From: Grimontia indica | Lineage (GTDB): Bacteria > Pseudomonadota > Gammaproteobacteria > Enterobacterales > Vibrionaceae | Reading direction: 5' to 3' | Assembly: GCF_000333895.2 (NCBI RefSeq) | Contig: NZ_ANFM02000047.1 | Coordinates: forward strand, 1 to 64,000 | Length of the DNA: 64,000 nucleotides | Shown here: one piece after another, positions 19,625-28,820 of the stretch | Numbering within the stretch: position 1 is the first letter of the stretch | Layout: each line of letters starts with the position of its first letter | Notes under the pieces: generated by a model | What the model saw: the letters and a program-made list of their open reading frames with translations, nothing else | Database searches by the model: none | What the model was told of the DNA's origin: nothing | Position numbers and translations under genes: made by a program

Positions 19625-20545
19625 ATGAAATTGCCTCAGCTTTCTTCTTCCTTACTTGCCGGGTTGCACTGTTTCTCTGTCGTGGCTGAAACCATGAGCT
19701 TCACACGCGCAGCTGAAGAGCTCCACCTGACACAGAGTGCGGTTAGTCACCGGATTAAGAAACTAGAACAGCGACTGGAAGTGTCATTGTTTGTTCGAAG
19801 ACCCCGCCATTTATCCCTTACCAACGAAGGTGAGCAGCTAAAGTTGGTGGTAACCGAACAGTTTTCTGCCATCAGCTTTAAACTCCTTGAACTCAATCGG
19901 GCCAAGCCTTTTGGCGATTTCATTATTTCAGCCCCGCCGACGTTTTCACAAAAGTGGTTAGTGCCAAAACTTGCCCAATTTTCGGAGGCTTTCCCAGATG
20001 TCACCTTACATCTCAGAACCCGAAACGATCTTATCGATTTCAAAGCCGAAGCTTTTGATTGTGCAATTTACTTTGGCCATGGACGCTATAACGGTCTAAT
20101 CAGCCATCACCTGATGGATGATGCCATCGTGCCGGTTTGCAGCCCTGAATATGCAGAGCGCCATTCGCTTTTCGACAACCCAGAGAAACTGGCTCAGTGC
20201 CAGCTTTTGCATGATGCGGCCCCTTGGGCAAGCGCCAGTCTCAGCGACGAGTGGCTTTATTGGGCCAATGCTAACGGGCTTGAACTCAATGGCACCAACC
20301 ATAGTTTTGATCGGGCAGATCTTGCTTTGGATGCAGCAACATGCGGTATGGGCGTTGCGATAGGCCGCATGGCTTACATACAGGATTATCTGATGTCCGG
20401 AAGATTGGTTGCACCGGTAGATCGACCTGTTAAGTCACCCTACAGCTTCTATCTGGTCTATCGGGAAGAACATCAGGGAAACGCAAAGATACTGGCATTC
20501 AAACAATGGTTGGACAGCCAGTTAAGCGTGCTGAATGACGCCTAA
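19625..20545 (+). CDS. LysR-family transcriptional regulator (GcvA/DsdC-like)
   Basis: From ATG 19625 this gives 306 residues. The N-terminal winged helix-turn-helix (about residues 8-66) contains SFTRAAEELHLTQSAVSHRI, typical of the GcvA/DsdC branch; a periplasmic-binding-like effector domain follows. The frame is open to 19556, with another ATG at 19577, but the first conserved residues begin just after 19625. None of these starts has a good ribosome site. The regulated genes are not obvious: the next gene, 233 bp away, is another regulator. Confidence 0.88.
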   Translation: MKLPQLSSSLLAGLHCFSVVAETMSFTRAAEELHLTQSAVSHRIKKLEQRLEVSLFVRRPRHLSLTNEGEQLKLVVTEQFSAISFKLLELNRAKPFGDFIISAPPTFSQKWLVPKLAQFSEAFPDVTLHLRTRNDLIDFKAEAFDCAIYFGHGRYNGLISHHLMDDAIVPVCSPEYAERHSLFDNPEKLAQCQLLHDAAPWASASLSDEWLYWANANGLELNGTNHSFDRADLALDAATCGMGVAIGRMAYIQDYLMSGRLVAPVDRPVKSPYSFYLVYREEHQGNAKILAFKQWLDSQLSVLNDA

Positions 20546-20778
20546 CTTCACTTATCAATTGGGCAGTGCTGCATGGTTATCCTGTCATCAGGTTAAGTCA
20601 CGTCGGCGTAAACTTGGATTCGCCACATAAAGTGACGGCTAAATATAAAAAACCGCTGCGAAATCAGGTAACATTTGCGATTAGGGATGTGAGCTATCTG
20701 AAGATAAACGCGCGAGCAACAGCGCGATGGCTATGTAACCCAGCGCTGAGCGCTGATTTGGGTGGGTTTAAGGGAATA

Positions 20779-21228
20779 ATGGCGAAGAACACCAAGCAAG
20801 GCGCTTTAGAAACAGAGGCGCTTATCTATCGCACCATCGTTGAAATCTTTATGGAACAAGGTTGGGATGCTGTCACTTACGGCTCTATCGCCAAAAGAAC
20901 CGGACTGAGCCGAAGCGGTATCCAACGTGTCGTGCCGACAAAAGAGGATATGGTGAGTGCATTTCAAGGGCAGGTACTGGCTTACGTCACCAGCCAAATC
21001 GACACGACTGACAGTGATTCTATTAAACGAACCTGGATTGAAGCGCTCTCTGAAACCCAATTCTCTAACTGCATCCGTTATCTATTGGGTGCGGTGAATG
21101 GTGGTGACCAAGGCAAACAAAAAGTTGCCTTTGGTGTTTCCAAACTGATTGAGCAATTTGGCCAGCCCATGGTCATTGAGCTTATCGGCTTATCAGCAAT
21201 TTACTTATTAGAAATCGACATTGAATAA
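20779..21228 (+). CDS. TetR-family transcriptional regulator
   Basis: ATG 20779 follows AAGGGA and gives 149 residues. The helix-turn-helix (about 26-56, YGSIAKRTGLSRSGIQRVV) is clear, and the C-terminal ligand domain is short. An open frame continues 71 codons upstream but has no family similarity. The next gene, a small lipoprotein, starts 19 bp after the stop with a CAGGAG site and may be cotranscribed. The effector is unknown. Confidence 0.82.
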   Translation: MAKNTKQGALETEALIYRTIVEIFMEQGWDAVTYGSIAKRTGLSRSGIQRVVPTKEDMVSAFQGQVLAYVTSQIDTTDSDSIKRTWIEALSETQFSNCIRYLLGAVNGGDQGKQKVAFGVSKLIEQFGQPMVIELIGLSAIYLLEIDIE

Positions 21229-21247
21229 TCATTTCAGGAGCTAGGTA

Positions 21248-21625
21248 ATGAGAAAAACCGGTCTGAGAGGATTGGCGTCAGGAGCTGCTCTCGCAGTTAT
21301 CTTGACAGGTTGTGCCATCAAGCCCGCAGAAGAAATCACAGTGTATAAAACCAAGGGTGCGGTTCAGTGTGAATCGTCAGGCATGAGTATCTTTGAAAGT
21401 GAGAGCTTGCTGAGAAATAGCGGCGTTGATCTTATCTCTTCACAATGTGGAGTGTTGGAAGGGATGGGATTTGCCCAGATGTGTGGTGGAAAAACCGGTG
21501 ATATTTTGGTTCACACCATCAATGCACGTTATGAAGACTTGGCCGCTTCCATGGGTTATGAGCCTGTCGCAACGCTGATCACTGAAGACACACCTCAGGG
21601 TTTCAATGTGGTGGATTGCCAATAG
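21248..21625 (+). CDS. small Cys-rich lipoprotein
   Basis: The 125-residue protein has a lipobox VILTGC (lipidated C22). The mature part carries five further cysteines (about positions 40, 67, 79, 93 and 124), suggesting disulfides in the periplasm. The arrangement SSGMSIFESESLLRNSGVDLISSQCG is not one I can assign, so the function is unknown. It is probably cotranscribed with the TetR regulator. Confidence 0.75.
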   Translation: MRKTGLRGLASGAALAVILTGCAIKPAEEITVYKTKGAVQCESSGMSIFESESLLRNSGVDLISSQCGVLEGMGFAQMCGGKTGDILVHTINARYEDLAASMGYEPVATLITEDTPQGFNVVDCQ

Positions 21626-21653
21626 AGTTATCACCTAAGGTCAACAGAACCTA

Positions 21654-21685
21654 GAAAAAAGGCCTCTCATTTGAGAGGCCTTTTT
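21654..21685. terminator. bidirectional terminator
   Basis: GGCCTCTCA and TGAGAGGCC form a stem flanked by six A and five T, between the lipoprotein gene and the convergent outer-membrane protein gene. Confidence 0.9.
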
Positions 21686-21699
21686 AAATGTTCCGTCGC

Positions 21700-22257
21700 T
21701 TAGAACTTGAAGCGGGTGGTGAACATGAACTGGTCACCGTAAGCTTCATTGAAGCGCAGCTGAGAACCGATAGAGAAAAGCTCAGTCGCGTGGAAACGAG
21801 CATTCACAGAACCGAAAATGTCATCATCGTCTGAGATAGAAAGGTGACCAATTTCAGCACCTACTTCCAGTTGTGGAGTCAGCCACTGACGAAGACCCAG
21901 GTTTACTTCCACACCAAACTCTGTGTCGTGGTTGTATTTTCCGCGCTGCTTCATGGTGCGAAGACCCAGCTCACCATAGACGTCTGCCCAGTTGTTTACT
22001 GGCGCATGGAAACCGATTGCTGCAGTGGTATCGAAATCAGATTCGAACTCAGTGTCGACTTCGGCGCGGATGTGCGCATTCGGGTGAATCGAAGTGCTGA
22101 AACCAACACCGTAAGTGACTGGGCTGATACCAACGCGAGCTTCAAAGTAGTCGTAGCTGAAGTTGCTCATGGTTGTGTCGTTAGCAGCACTTGCAGCAGA
22201 GAAGCCAGCAGAAGTCGCGGCAGCCAGCAAAATACCGGCAATCTTGGTTTTGCGCAT
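21700..22257 (-). CDS. predicted outer-membrane beta-barrel protein
   Basis: ATG at 22257 gives 185 residues beginning MRKTKIAG, with a signal peptide ending SAASA before AND. The mature part alternates polar and hydrophobic residues in short strands and ends in a C-terminal phenylalanine (FTTRFKF), the usual outer-membrane sorting signal. Size suggests a small 8-stranded barrel. The frame runs 25 codons further upstream into sequence that destroys the signal peptide. The function is unknown. Confidence 0.8.
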   Translation of the reverse strand: MRKTKIAGILLAAATSAGFSAASAANDTTMSNFSYDYFEARVGISPVTYGVGFSTSIHPNAHIRAEVDTEFESDFDTTAAIGFHAPVNNWADVYGELGLRTMKQRGKYNHDTEFGVEVNLGLRQWLTPQLEVGAEIGHLSISDDDDIFGSVNARFHATELFSIGSQLRFNEAYGDQFMFTTRFKF

Positions 22258-22438
22258 CAAAAGGGTCTCGTGAAGAAAATATTGTGTGCGTATTCTAATA
22301 GAAGTCGCTTTTGCGAAACAACAGCATAGCACCTTAATCTGGCGCTATGACCGTTATTTTGTACTTAAAAGGCTGGTTTTTTGACCACTCACGACATTGA
22401 ATGTCAGGAATTCGGGTCTGGTCACCCTAAGTGTCGAT

Positions 22439-22939
22439 TCAGTTGTCAGAGTAGCTCAGACGGTTATTGCTGATAGCTTCCATAATACGTTCCGCATCCA
22501 ACACACTTACCCAAGGGAGCAGATTACTATCGTTCTCAATAACAAAGGTGGTGAGCTGGTCAATCACCACTTGTTGCAACGTATCGCCGCTCCAAGGTTT
22601 GGCGATAAAGTAATCCAGACTGGCGTGATTGACCGCCTGAACGGTTTCTTCCAACCCAGCTTGTCCGGTTAGTAACAGCTTTCTGGCCTTTTGGGTTTCC
22701 GCCGAGCTATTCAGCTCAATCAGGAAATCCACGCCAAGATCTTCCGGCATAATGTGGTCACAGAGAATGAGAGCTAACCGCAACTCATCGGCGCTGGCTT
22801 CGGCCAAAATCTCTTTGGCCTCTGCGACAGACTCTGCCGCTTCAATGACAAAATGGCTTTCCAGCGATGAAATGTCGTTTACCACGCTATCCAGAACATC
22901 GCGTTCATCGTCTACACATAAAATAAGGTACTTACTCAT
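22439..22939 (-). CDS. stand-alone response-regulator receiver protein
   Basis: The 166-residue protein has one receiver domain with the full set of residues: acidic pair D10-D11, phospho-acceptor D61 (ILCDHIMPE), T91 (LLLTGQ) and K114 (AKPW). A short helical tail follows and there is no DNA-binding domain. Its ATG overlaps the stop of the upstream hybrid kinase by four bases (ATGA), so the two are translationally coupled and this is the likely phosphorylation target. It resembles both the kinase's own N-terminal receiver and the receiver at 30249. Confidence 0.9.
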   Translation of the reverse strand: MSKYLILCVDDERDVLDSVVNDISSLESHFVIEAAESVAEAKEILAEASADELRLALILCDHIMPEDLGVDFLIELNSSAETQKARKLLLTGQAGLEETVQAVNHASLDYFIAKPWSGDTLQQVVIDQLTTFVIENDSNLLPWVSVLDAERIMEAISNNRLSYSDN

Positions 22940-24891
22940 TTGTCCTCCATGTATGGCGCGATAAGGGGAGAATAGGGAAGGGTCACTGTCATCGCTGTAA
23001 ATTCGCCCGGTGACGAACTGACGTTAATGGCACCGCCATGATGCTCAACAATCTGGCGACAGACAGAAAGCCCAATACCAAGCCCGAAATGGCCTTCACG
23101 CTTGGTGGTGTAATTGAGTTCGAAGACTTTATCTTTGATTCCTTCAGGAATACCGACACCGTTATCCATCACAGTGACTTTGACGGCTTTGCGGCTGCGA
23201 TAAACGGTTTCACGGGTTCTGACTTCGACCTCGCCATTTTGCCCCACAGCATCCAGCGCATTGGAAATCAGGTTGGTCCAGACCTGTTGCAATGCAATGG
23301 GCATGCAGCGAATAGGGCGTAACTCGCCATAATCTTTCACCAGTGTAATGCGTTTTAGCTGGTTCTCGAACATCACCAAGGTGTCTTCAATGCCTTCGTG
23401 AATGTCAACTTCATGCATGGTTTCGTCGTCCTGACGGGCATAGGTTTTCAGGCTTTTCACCATATCGGCGATGCGTCTTGCGCAGACATTGGTCGAGCGA
23501 AGCAAGCTGCCTGCTTGATAGAACATGTCCCATTGATTGAGGGTGTGCTGGAACTCATTGCCCAATGCCTTCGTCCAGAACGCCACATCATCAGGATTAT
23601 CCAATCCCATATTGACGGCTTTTCTGGCGAGGTTGCGGTTACCCACAAGCGGCTCAACGTCTTTGGTGAGTTTGCGGGCATCGGCTGTCGACATCGGACG
23701 AGAGAGCAGAGCTTCCGCCATGATTTGATTCGCTTTCTCGCGCGCTTGGGTATTGAGCTCAACATTAATGAGGGTGCCAATGTTATCGCGAAGGGTTTCG
23801 CTATTGCGTAAAATCGCAGAAACCGGGTTATTGAGCTCATGGGCGACACCGGCGACCAGTTGCCCAAGCATCGCCATCTTTTCTTTCTCGATAAGTTGCT
23901 TGTGCGCCAATTCCAGCGATTGCAGTGTTTGCTGCAGTTTCACTTCAGTTGTAATACTGCGTTTCAGGCGACGGTTAAAGTGGCGAAGCAGATAATTAGA
24001 AAACAGAGGCAATAAGTCATTGCGGGCCTGCATCACTTGGGAAAACAGATTTCTGTTGAGCTTCAACACTTTGGTTGGCTGAAGCGTAATGCCCGTAGAG
24101 AAAGAGACATCGCCAGTAACGAAAGACATACCGCCGATCAAGCTGCCTTGGCCAAGCCTTGCCACTTCATGTGATGCGCCAGTTTCATCGCGTTTGAGCA
24201 GCGCGACTTCACCTTCCACCACAAACCAAAGGAATGAGTTGGGTTTGTCTTCATGGGTAAGAATATGGTCTTCGCTGTAAAGACGACTAACGTTGTGCTC
24301 ACTGCTTTGCTCGAAGTAATCCGATATGCCATCAATCAGCTGCTTCGACAGTTCTTCGTCCGAGACGCCCAGTGAAGATTCGATAAAGCCGCTGCGATAG
24401 GAAGCCAGTTTCTTCTCGATGTGAGCATCCAACAACCGGCGTTGATCCAGTGTGTTGCAGTACTGCAGAAGATCGTCTGTATTAAATTCCAACACGAATT
24501 GCGTGAGTTCTTTTTTTGCCAACTCACTGATTTCATTGTCCGCCCAAGGCTTGGTGAGACAATAGTTCAATCGCCCTTCGTTGACGGCCTGCATGATTTT
24601 TTCCAAATCCGGCTGGTCGTTAAGCAGCACGGTTCGGGCACCATGAGAGGCAGGATGATTATCGATATTAATCAGAAGGTTGATACCTTCATCTTCTCCC
24701 AGTGTGTGGTCGCAAATGAAAAGGGAGACCCGGCGATCTTCCCGATGGAGTTGCTCTAATATTTCACTGGCGGCCGCAGCATTGTCGGCACAGATAAGGT
24801 CGAAGGTTTCGGTAAAACCAGCCAATTCGCGTTCAATTTGCGCCAATACAGAAGGGTCGTCGTCCAGACATAGGATGACATTGGAATTCAT
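22936..24891 (-). CDS. hybrid histidine kinase: receiver, cNMP-binding-like domain, HisKA/HATPase
   Basis: The 651-residue soluble protein has a receiver (about 1-125; D61 in ICDHTL, K114 in TKPW), a cyclic-nucleotide-binding-like fold (about 195-300, with FVVEGEVALLK and LGQGSLIGGMSF), a coiled region, and a kinase core: H351 in VAHELNNP, N box near 543 (NLISNALDA), G1 DNGVGIP at 577-583 and G2 GLGIGLS. There are no membrane helices. The receiver's usual Thr is Asn (N91, LLNDQ), so its phospho-switch may be altered. The gene is coupled to the downstream receiver gene. Confidence 0.88.
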   Translation of the reverse strand: MNSNVILCLDDDPSVLAQIERELAGFTETFDLICADNAAAASEILEQLHREDRRVSLFICDHTLGEDEGINLLINIDNHPASHGARTVLLNDQPDLEKIMQAVNEGRLNYCLTKPWADNEISELAKKELTQFVLEFNTDDLLQYCNTLDQRRLLDAHIEKKLASYRSGFIESSLGVSDEELSKQLIDGISDYFEQSSEHNVSRLYSEDHILTHEDKPNSFLWFVVEGEVALLKRDETGASHEVARLGQGSLIGGMSFVTGDVSFSTGITLQPTKVLKLNRNLFSQVMQARNDLLPLFSNYLLRHFNRRLKRSITTEVKLQQTLQSLELAHKQLIEKEKMAMLGQLVAGVAHELNNPVSAILRNSETLRDNIGTLINVELNTQAREKANQIMAEALLSRPMSTADARKLTKDVEPLVGNRNLARKAVNMGLDNPDDVAFWTKALGNEFQHTLNQWDMFYQAGSLLRSTNVCARRIADMVKSLKTYARQDDETMHEVDIHEGIEDTLVMFENQLKRITLVKDYGELRPIRCMPIALQQVWTNLISNALDAVGQNGEVEVRTRETVYRSRKAVKVTVMDNGVGIPEGIKDKVFELNYTTKREGHFGLGIGLSVCRQIVEHHGGAINVSSSPGEFTAMTVTLPYSPLIAPYMEDK

Positions 24892-25065
24892 GCGTTTACC
24901 GTTAAATCTCTATTTTTTGTGAGTGTATCGCTTTGCCCGTCTTTAAGCTGAGAAGAGCGCTGCAAACTGACACATAATTTAAGAAAACGCAGCCGCCTAA
25001 TAGGGTTATGAGAACCAATGGGTTACACTCGTAAGCACTAGAAAGTCGAGTCAGTTGGAGTGAAA

Positions 25066-26379
25066 ATGATTTTTGGAAAATATGCGGCTGTAGCAGGTGC
25101 GGTAGCGATTGCTGTCTTATGGCCGTTTGCGACGGGACAAATTGGTCAGTCTCAATATGAAGCTGAGGTTGAGAAAGCCAAATCCCCTTACATGGCGGTT
25201 GAAAACGTTTCTTACGATCGTGGTTACTTATCTTCAAATGTAGTGACCAAGTTTTCGCTGACAGGCTCTACCAAAACCGTTTATGAAGAAGAAGGCCTAC
25301 CAACGTCTTTCACTGTCCTGAGTGAAATCGACCATGGCTTCCTTAGCATCAGTTCAATTTCCATCATTGATATGACCCCAGAACTTAAAGCATTGTCTGA
25401 AGTGCTTTGGCCGTCAGGTGAGTCACCAATCACTCTGGTCAGTGAAACGTCGATTTTGGGGGACACGCAGTTTGACCTGACCGTTCGTGCGATGGATGGC
25501 GGCGACGAAGAGATCAAGATTGTCACCTCACCAGCCAATGTCTCAGGTTCAGCGGACAAAGATGGCAACATTGTTTATCAGATGGAAATGCCTTCTGTTG
25601 AGCTTTCCGGTGTTGAGGGCGAGAAGTTTACCTTTACTGAAATTACTGGCTCTGGCCAAGGTAAAATGGTCGATGAAATGTGGGTTGGTCAACAACTCAT
25701 GAATGCCAAGACAGTGAGCCTGACTGACGTCACTGGTATGGCTGCGACCGTGACCAACCTTGGACTTGATGTCCGAAATGAAATGGATGCCACTAATGGT
25801 GATGTCGCGACGGCAACGCCTGAAGAACTGCGTATTACAAGCAAAAATACCGTTTCATTCCAGAATCTTGATGTGCCAGAAACCATCGAGCTGAATAACT
25901 TTAAGCTGGGAGTAAACTTCAAAGATCTGGATTACACCGCCATGCTGACGCTGGCAGAAAAAGCAGATAGCTTAAATGCAGAGCCAACCGACGAAGATAT
26001 GATGCAGCTGGCGACGTCTCTGGATGAGTTGGTAGAAAGTGGTATGACTTTCGAATTATTGCCATTAGAAGTGGATACACCTGAAGGCCGCGTAGATGCC
26101 AAGTTTGATTTAACGGTTGAGCCTGGCCTTGGCAGTGTGACCCAAAACTTTGGTGCGCTGATGTCCAAGCTGAAAGGTAACCTGTTGGTGAATGTTCCAG
26201 CGGCTTATGTTCATGGTGTACCGCCAGTTTCTGCTTCACTGAACAACCTTGAACCTTATGGTTTTATCAGCGAAAGCGAAAATGGCGTGACGCTTGAAGC
26301 AAAGATTGAAGGCGACCAAGCAGTTTCCCCAACGGGTGAGCGCATTCCAATTGGTCTACTCATGATGATGTTTATGTAA
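25066..26379 (+). CDS. DUF945 (YdgA-like) family protein
   Basis: ATG 25066, 5 bp after TTGGAG, gives 437 residues; a GTG at 25060 is also in frame. A single N-terminal hydrophobic segment (to about residue 25) anchors or exports it. The motif SYDRGYLSSN near residue 50 and the long beta-rich body fit DUF945/YdgA proteins of the envelope. Their role is poorly defined. It is monocistronic with a terminator. Confidence 0.8.
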   Translation: MIFGKYAAVAGAVAIAVLWPFATGQIGQSQYEAEVEKAKSPYMAVENVSYDRGYLSSNVVTKFSLTGSTKTVYEEEGLPTSFTVLSEIDHGFLSISSISIIDMTPELKALSEVLWPSGESPITLVSETSILGDTQFDLTVRAMDGGDEEIKIVTSPANVSGSADKDGNIVYQMEMPSVELSGVEGEKFTFTEITGSGQGKMVDEMWVGQQLMNAKTVSLTDVTGMAATVTNLGLDVRNEMDATNGDVATATPEELRITSKNTVSFQNLDVPETIELNNFKLGVNFKDLDYTAMLTLAEKADSLNAEPTDEDMMQLATSLDELVESGMTFELLPLEVDTPEGRVDAKFDLTVEPGLGSVTQNFGALMSKLKGNLLVNVPAAYVHGVPPVSASLNNLEPYGFISESENGVTLEAKIEGDQAVSPTGERIPIGLLMMMFM

Positions 26380-26401
26380 CGTCTTGCATTTGCAAGTAAA
26401 T

Positions 26402-26429
26402 AAAGCCGGTCCATTGTGACCGGCTTTTC
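26402..26429 (+). terminator. terminator after the DUF945 gene
   Basis: AAAGCCGGTC and GACCGGCTTT form a 10-bp stem with a 6-nt loop and a short T-run. Confidence 0.85.
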
Positions 26430-26599
26430 TGTTTCAGTTACGTGAAAAAATGAACGAAAACCGCCTTCCATTTGTGACAAAGCGTAAAAATACCCTTGTG
26501 GCAGCTAGTAATTTTTTCAGGTTGGTCAACACTGTTAGTACAAGCTACAGAGATTTGTCCCTGTTTCTAACAACGTATCAAACAAAACTAGGGGGATGC

Positions 26600-27019
26600 A
26601 TGGAATCGATCAAAGTGAAAGATTACATGAACAAAAGACCGGTTACCTTCACCGCTTCCATGCCGCTTTCCAGGGCGTTGGAGAAAATGCTCAGTGCCAA
26701 CCAGACGGGTGGCCCCGTCGTTGATGACAGAAACAAAGTGGTTGGATTCTTATCCGAACAAGACTTGATTCACAAACTGCTGAAAGCGGGTTATTACTGT
26801 CAGGACAGTAACAACGTTGCAGATTGTATGCACAGTGATGTGAAGGCTGTTCTTCCTGATGACAGCATCATCCGCCTTGCAGAAGAAATGCTGCCAGCCA
26901 AGCCAAAGGTCTATCCGGTGATTGACGAAGATGAAAGGCTGGTCGGTTGTATTTCACGACGCGATATCCTGCGTGCGATAGCAGCGCAAATTGACGATTC
27001 GTTCCACCATCCAGTTTAA
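26600..27019 (+). CDS. CBS-domain pair protein
   Basis: ATG 26600 with AGGGGG upstream gives 139 residues. Two CBS motifs make up the whole protein: the first ends VVDDRNKVVGFLSEQDLI (about residues 40-57), the second PVIDEDERLVGCISRRDIL (about 104-122). Stand-alone CBS pairs usually bind adenine nucleotides and regulate a partner. The partner is not evident. The open frame upstream of 26600 lacks similarity. Confidence 0.85.
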   Translation: MESIKVKDYMNKRPVTFTASMPLSRALEKMLSANQTGGPVVDDRNKVVGFLSEQDLIHKLLKAGYYCQDSNNVADCMHSDVKAVLPDDSIIRLAEEMLPAKPKVYPVIDEDERLVGCISRRDILRAIAAQIDDSFHHPV

Positions 27020-27052
27020 CTGTTAAAAGAAATAGAACGTGCTGTATCAAAG

Positions 27053-27076
27053 AAGGTGCTTGAGGCACCTTTTTTT
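27053..27076 (+). terminator. terminator after the CBS protein gene
   Basis: AAGGTGC and GCACCTT form a stem with a TTGA loop, followed by seven T. Confidence 0.88.
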
Positions 27077-27140
27077 CGTGGCATCATAGTCTGTTCGCCA
27101 TTACATGGCGTATTTAACCGTATAGAAAACAGGACTTTTC

Positions 27141-28616
27141 ATGCCAAACCAATCTCAGGCCAAGTTTGTTAATGGTTCTATCATGCGCCATATCACCGTG
27201 ATGTCGACATCCGGTGCTGTGGGTTTGATGGCGCTGTTTTTAGTCGACTTGGCTGACATGTTCTTCATCAGTCTGCTCGGGCAAGTCGAGCTGGCTGCCG
27301 CTGTCGGCTTTGCCGGTACCATCATCTTTTTCTCCACGTCAGTTTCAATTGGTACCTCTATTGCCATGGGCGCCTTGGTGAGTCGTGCGCTAGGTGCAGG
27401 TCAACGCGAAGAAGCCCGTAAAATCACTGGCAGCGTCATGGTGTTTTCAGCCTTGGTCAGCATCATCACCGCAGGGATTATTCTGGTTTTCCTTGACCCT
27501 ATCCTTGCATCTATTGGCGCTGAAGGGGAAGCAGCACAGAAAGCGGCTGACTTCCTCTGGATTTTGCTCCCTGGCGCACCGTTAATGGCGATGGGTATGG
27601 CTGGTGGTGCGGCGTTAAGAGGCGTGGGAGATGCCAAACGTTCCATGTCAGCAACTTTGGCAGCAGGTGCTGCAAATGCCGTATTGGATCCTATCTTTAT
27701 CTTTGCCTTGTCCATGGGCGTGGAAGGTGCAGCAACCGCTTCCTTAATTTCTCGCTTCGTCATGTTCGGTGTGGCGTTCCAAGCCGTACACCGAAAGCAC
27801 GATTTGGTCACCATGCCGACGTTGGAAGATTTGAAAACTCACTTCAAAGCCATCACCAATATCGCGGGCCCTGCCATCATCACTAACACGGCGACGCCTA
27901 TCGGCAATGCGATCGTGACCGCTCAGATTGCGAAATTTGGCGCAGATTATGTTGCAGGCTATGCGGTGATGGGGCGCTTATTACCTGTCTCCTTTGCACT
28001 GATTTTCTCCCTCTCTGGCGCGGTAGGCCCGATCCTCGGACAGAACTATGGTGCACTTCGGTTTGATCGGGTGCGATTGACCTTGAGCGACTCGGTGAAG
28101 TTCGTGACAGCGTATTGTGTGGGCGTCGCGATTATCCTTTATTTCTCCCAAGGGTTAATCATTGATGCCTTTAGCCTGAATGGGGATGCCGCTTCCATGG
28201 TGGCTCTGTTCTGTACCTATATCGCCATTACCTTCATCTTCAACGGTACCTTGTTTGTTTCCAATGCCGCGTTTAATAACCTTAACCGACCAACATGGTC
28301 GACCATGCTCAATGTGGGCAAGGCGACACTTGGAACCATTCCATTTGTGTATGTGGGTGGTCATTACGCAGGTGCAGAAGGGGTGCTGATTGGTCAGGCT
28401 GTCGGCTCTGTGCTGTTTGGCATCGCGGGTTACTTCCTGGTTAAACGTCTTATCAACCAGTTGGCCGAAGACCACGAGGAAAAAGAAGAAGATCTTGTTC
28501 CTGTGGAGCCTAATGTTCCGGCGGCAGGGCTGACAAGCTGTCGAGAGATGATGGCGGAAGATGCTGATGAGTTGCTATCAGACGAGGATATCTCCAAGAA
28601 CACATCACGCTCTTAG
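27141..28616 (+). CDS. MATE-family multidrug efflux protein
   Basis: This 491-residue inner-membrane protein has 12 predicted helices in two related halves. The N-terminal half begins SIMRHITVMSTSGAVGLMA, and VDLADMFFISLLGQVELAA and GALVSRALGAGQREEA are characteristic of MATE transporters, which export cationic drugs by Na+ or H+ antiport. The C-terminal tail beyond about residue 450 is charged and cytosolic. Substrate and coupling ion cannot be read from the sequence. It has its own terminator. Confidence 0.9.
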   Translation: MPNQSQAKFVNGSIMRHITVMSTSGAVGLMALFLVDLADMFFISLLGQVELAAAVGFAGTIIFFSTSVSIGTSIAMGALVSRALGAGQREEARKITGSVMVFSALVSIITAGIILVFLDPILASIGAEGEAAQKAADFLWILLPGAPLMAMGMAGGAALRGVGDAKRSMSATLAAGAANAVLDPIFIFALSMGVEGAATASLISRFVMFGVAFQAVHRKHDLVTMPTLEDLKTHFKAITNIAGPAIITNTATPIGNAIVTAQIAKFGADYVAGYAVMGRLLPVSFALIFSLSGAVGPILGQNYGALRFDRVRLTLSDSVKFVTAYCVGVAIILYFSQGLIIDAFSLNGDAASMVALFCTYIAITFIFNGTLFVSNAAFNNLNRPTWSTMLNVGKATLGTIPFVYVGGHYAGAEGVLIGQAVGSVLFGIAGYFLVKRLINQLAEDHEEKEEDLVPVEPNVPAAGLTSCREMMAEDADELLSDEDISKNTSRS

Positions 28617-28635
28617 CCAAAACGATGACTTTACC

Positions 28636-28662
28636 AAAGGACGCCATTGAGCGTCCTTTTTT
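28636..28662 (+). terminator. terminator after the MATE gene
   Basis: AAAGGACGC and GCGTCCTTT form a 9-bp stem with a 6-nt loop, followed by a T-run. Confidence 0.88.
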
Positions 28663-28820
28663 ATTTGAAAATTCGGAATGCAGACTATTGAAAATACACC
28701 GCATTTTATTGATCTAATTCAGTAACTGATCATGACATTGCGCGCAAAATAATCCAGTTGCCCACGGATTCGGCAGGTTACGAAGTGGGCGTTTTAGCTT
28801 TTAAGGGACTACAAGCGATT

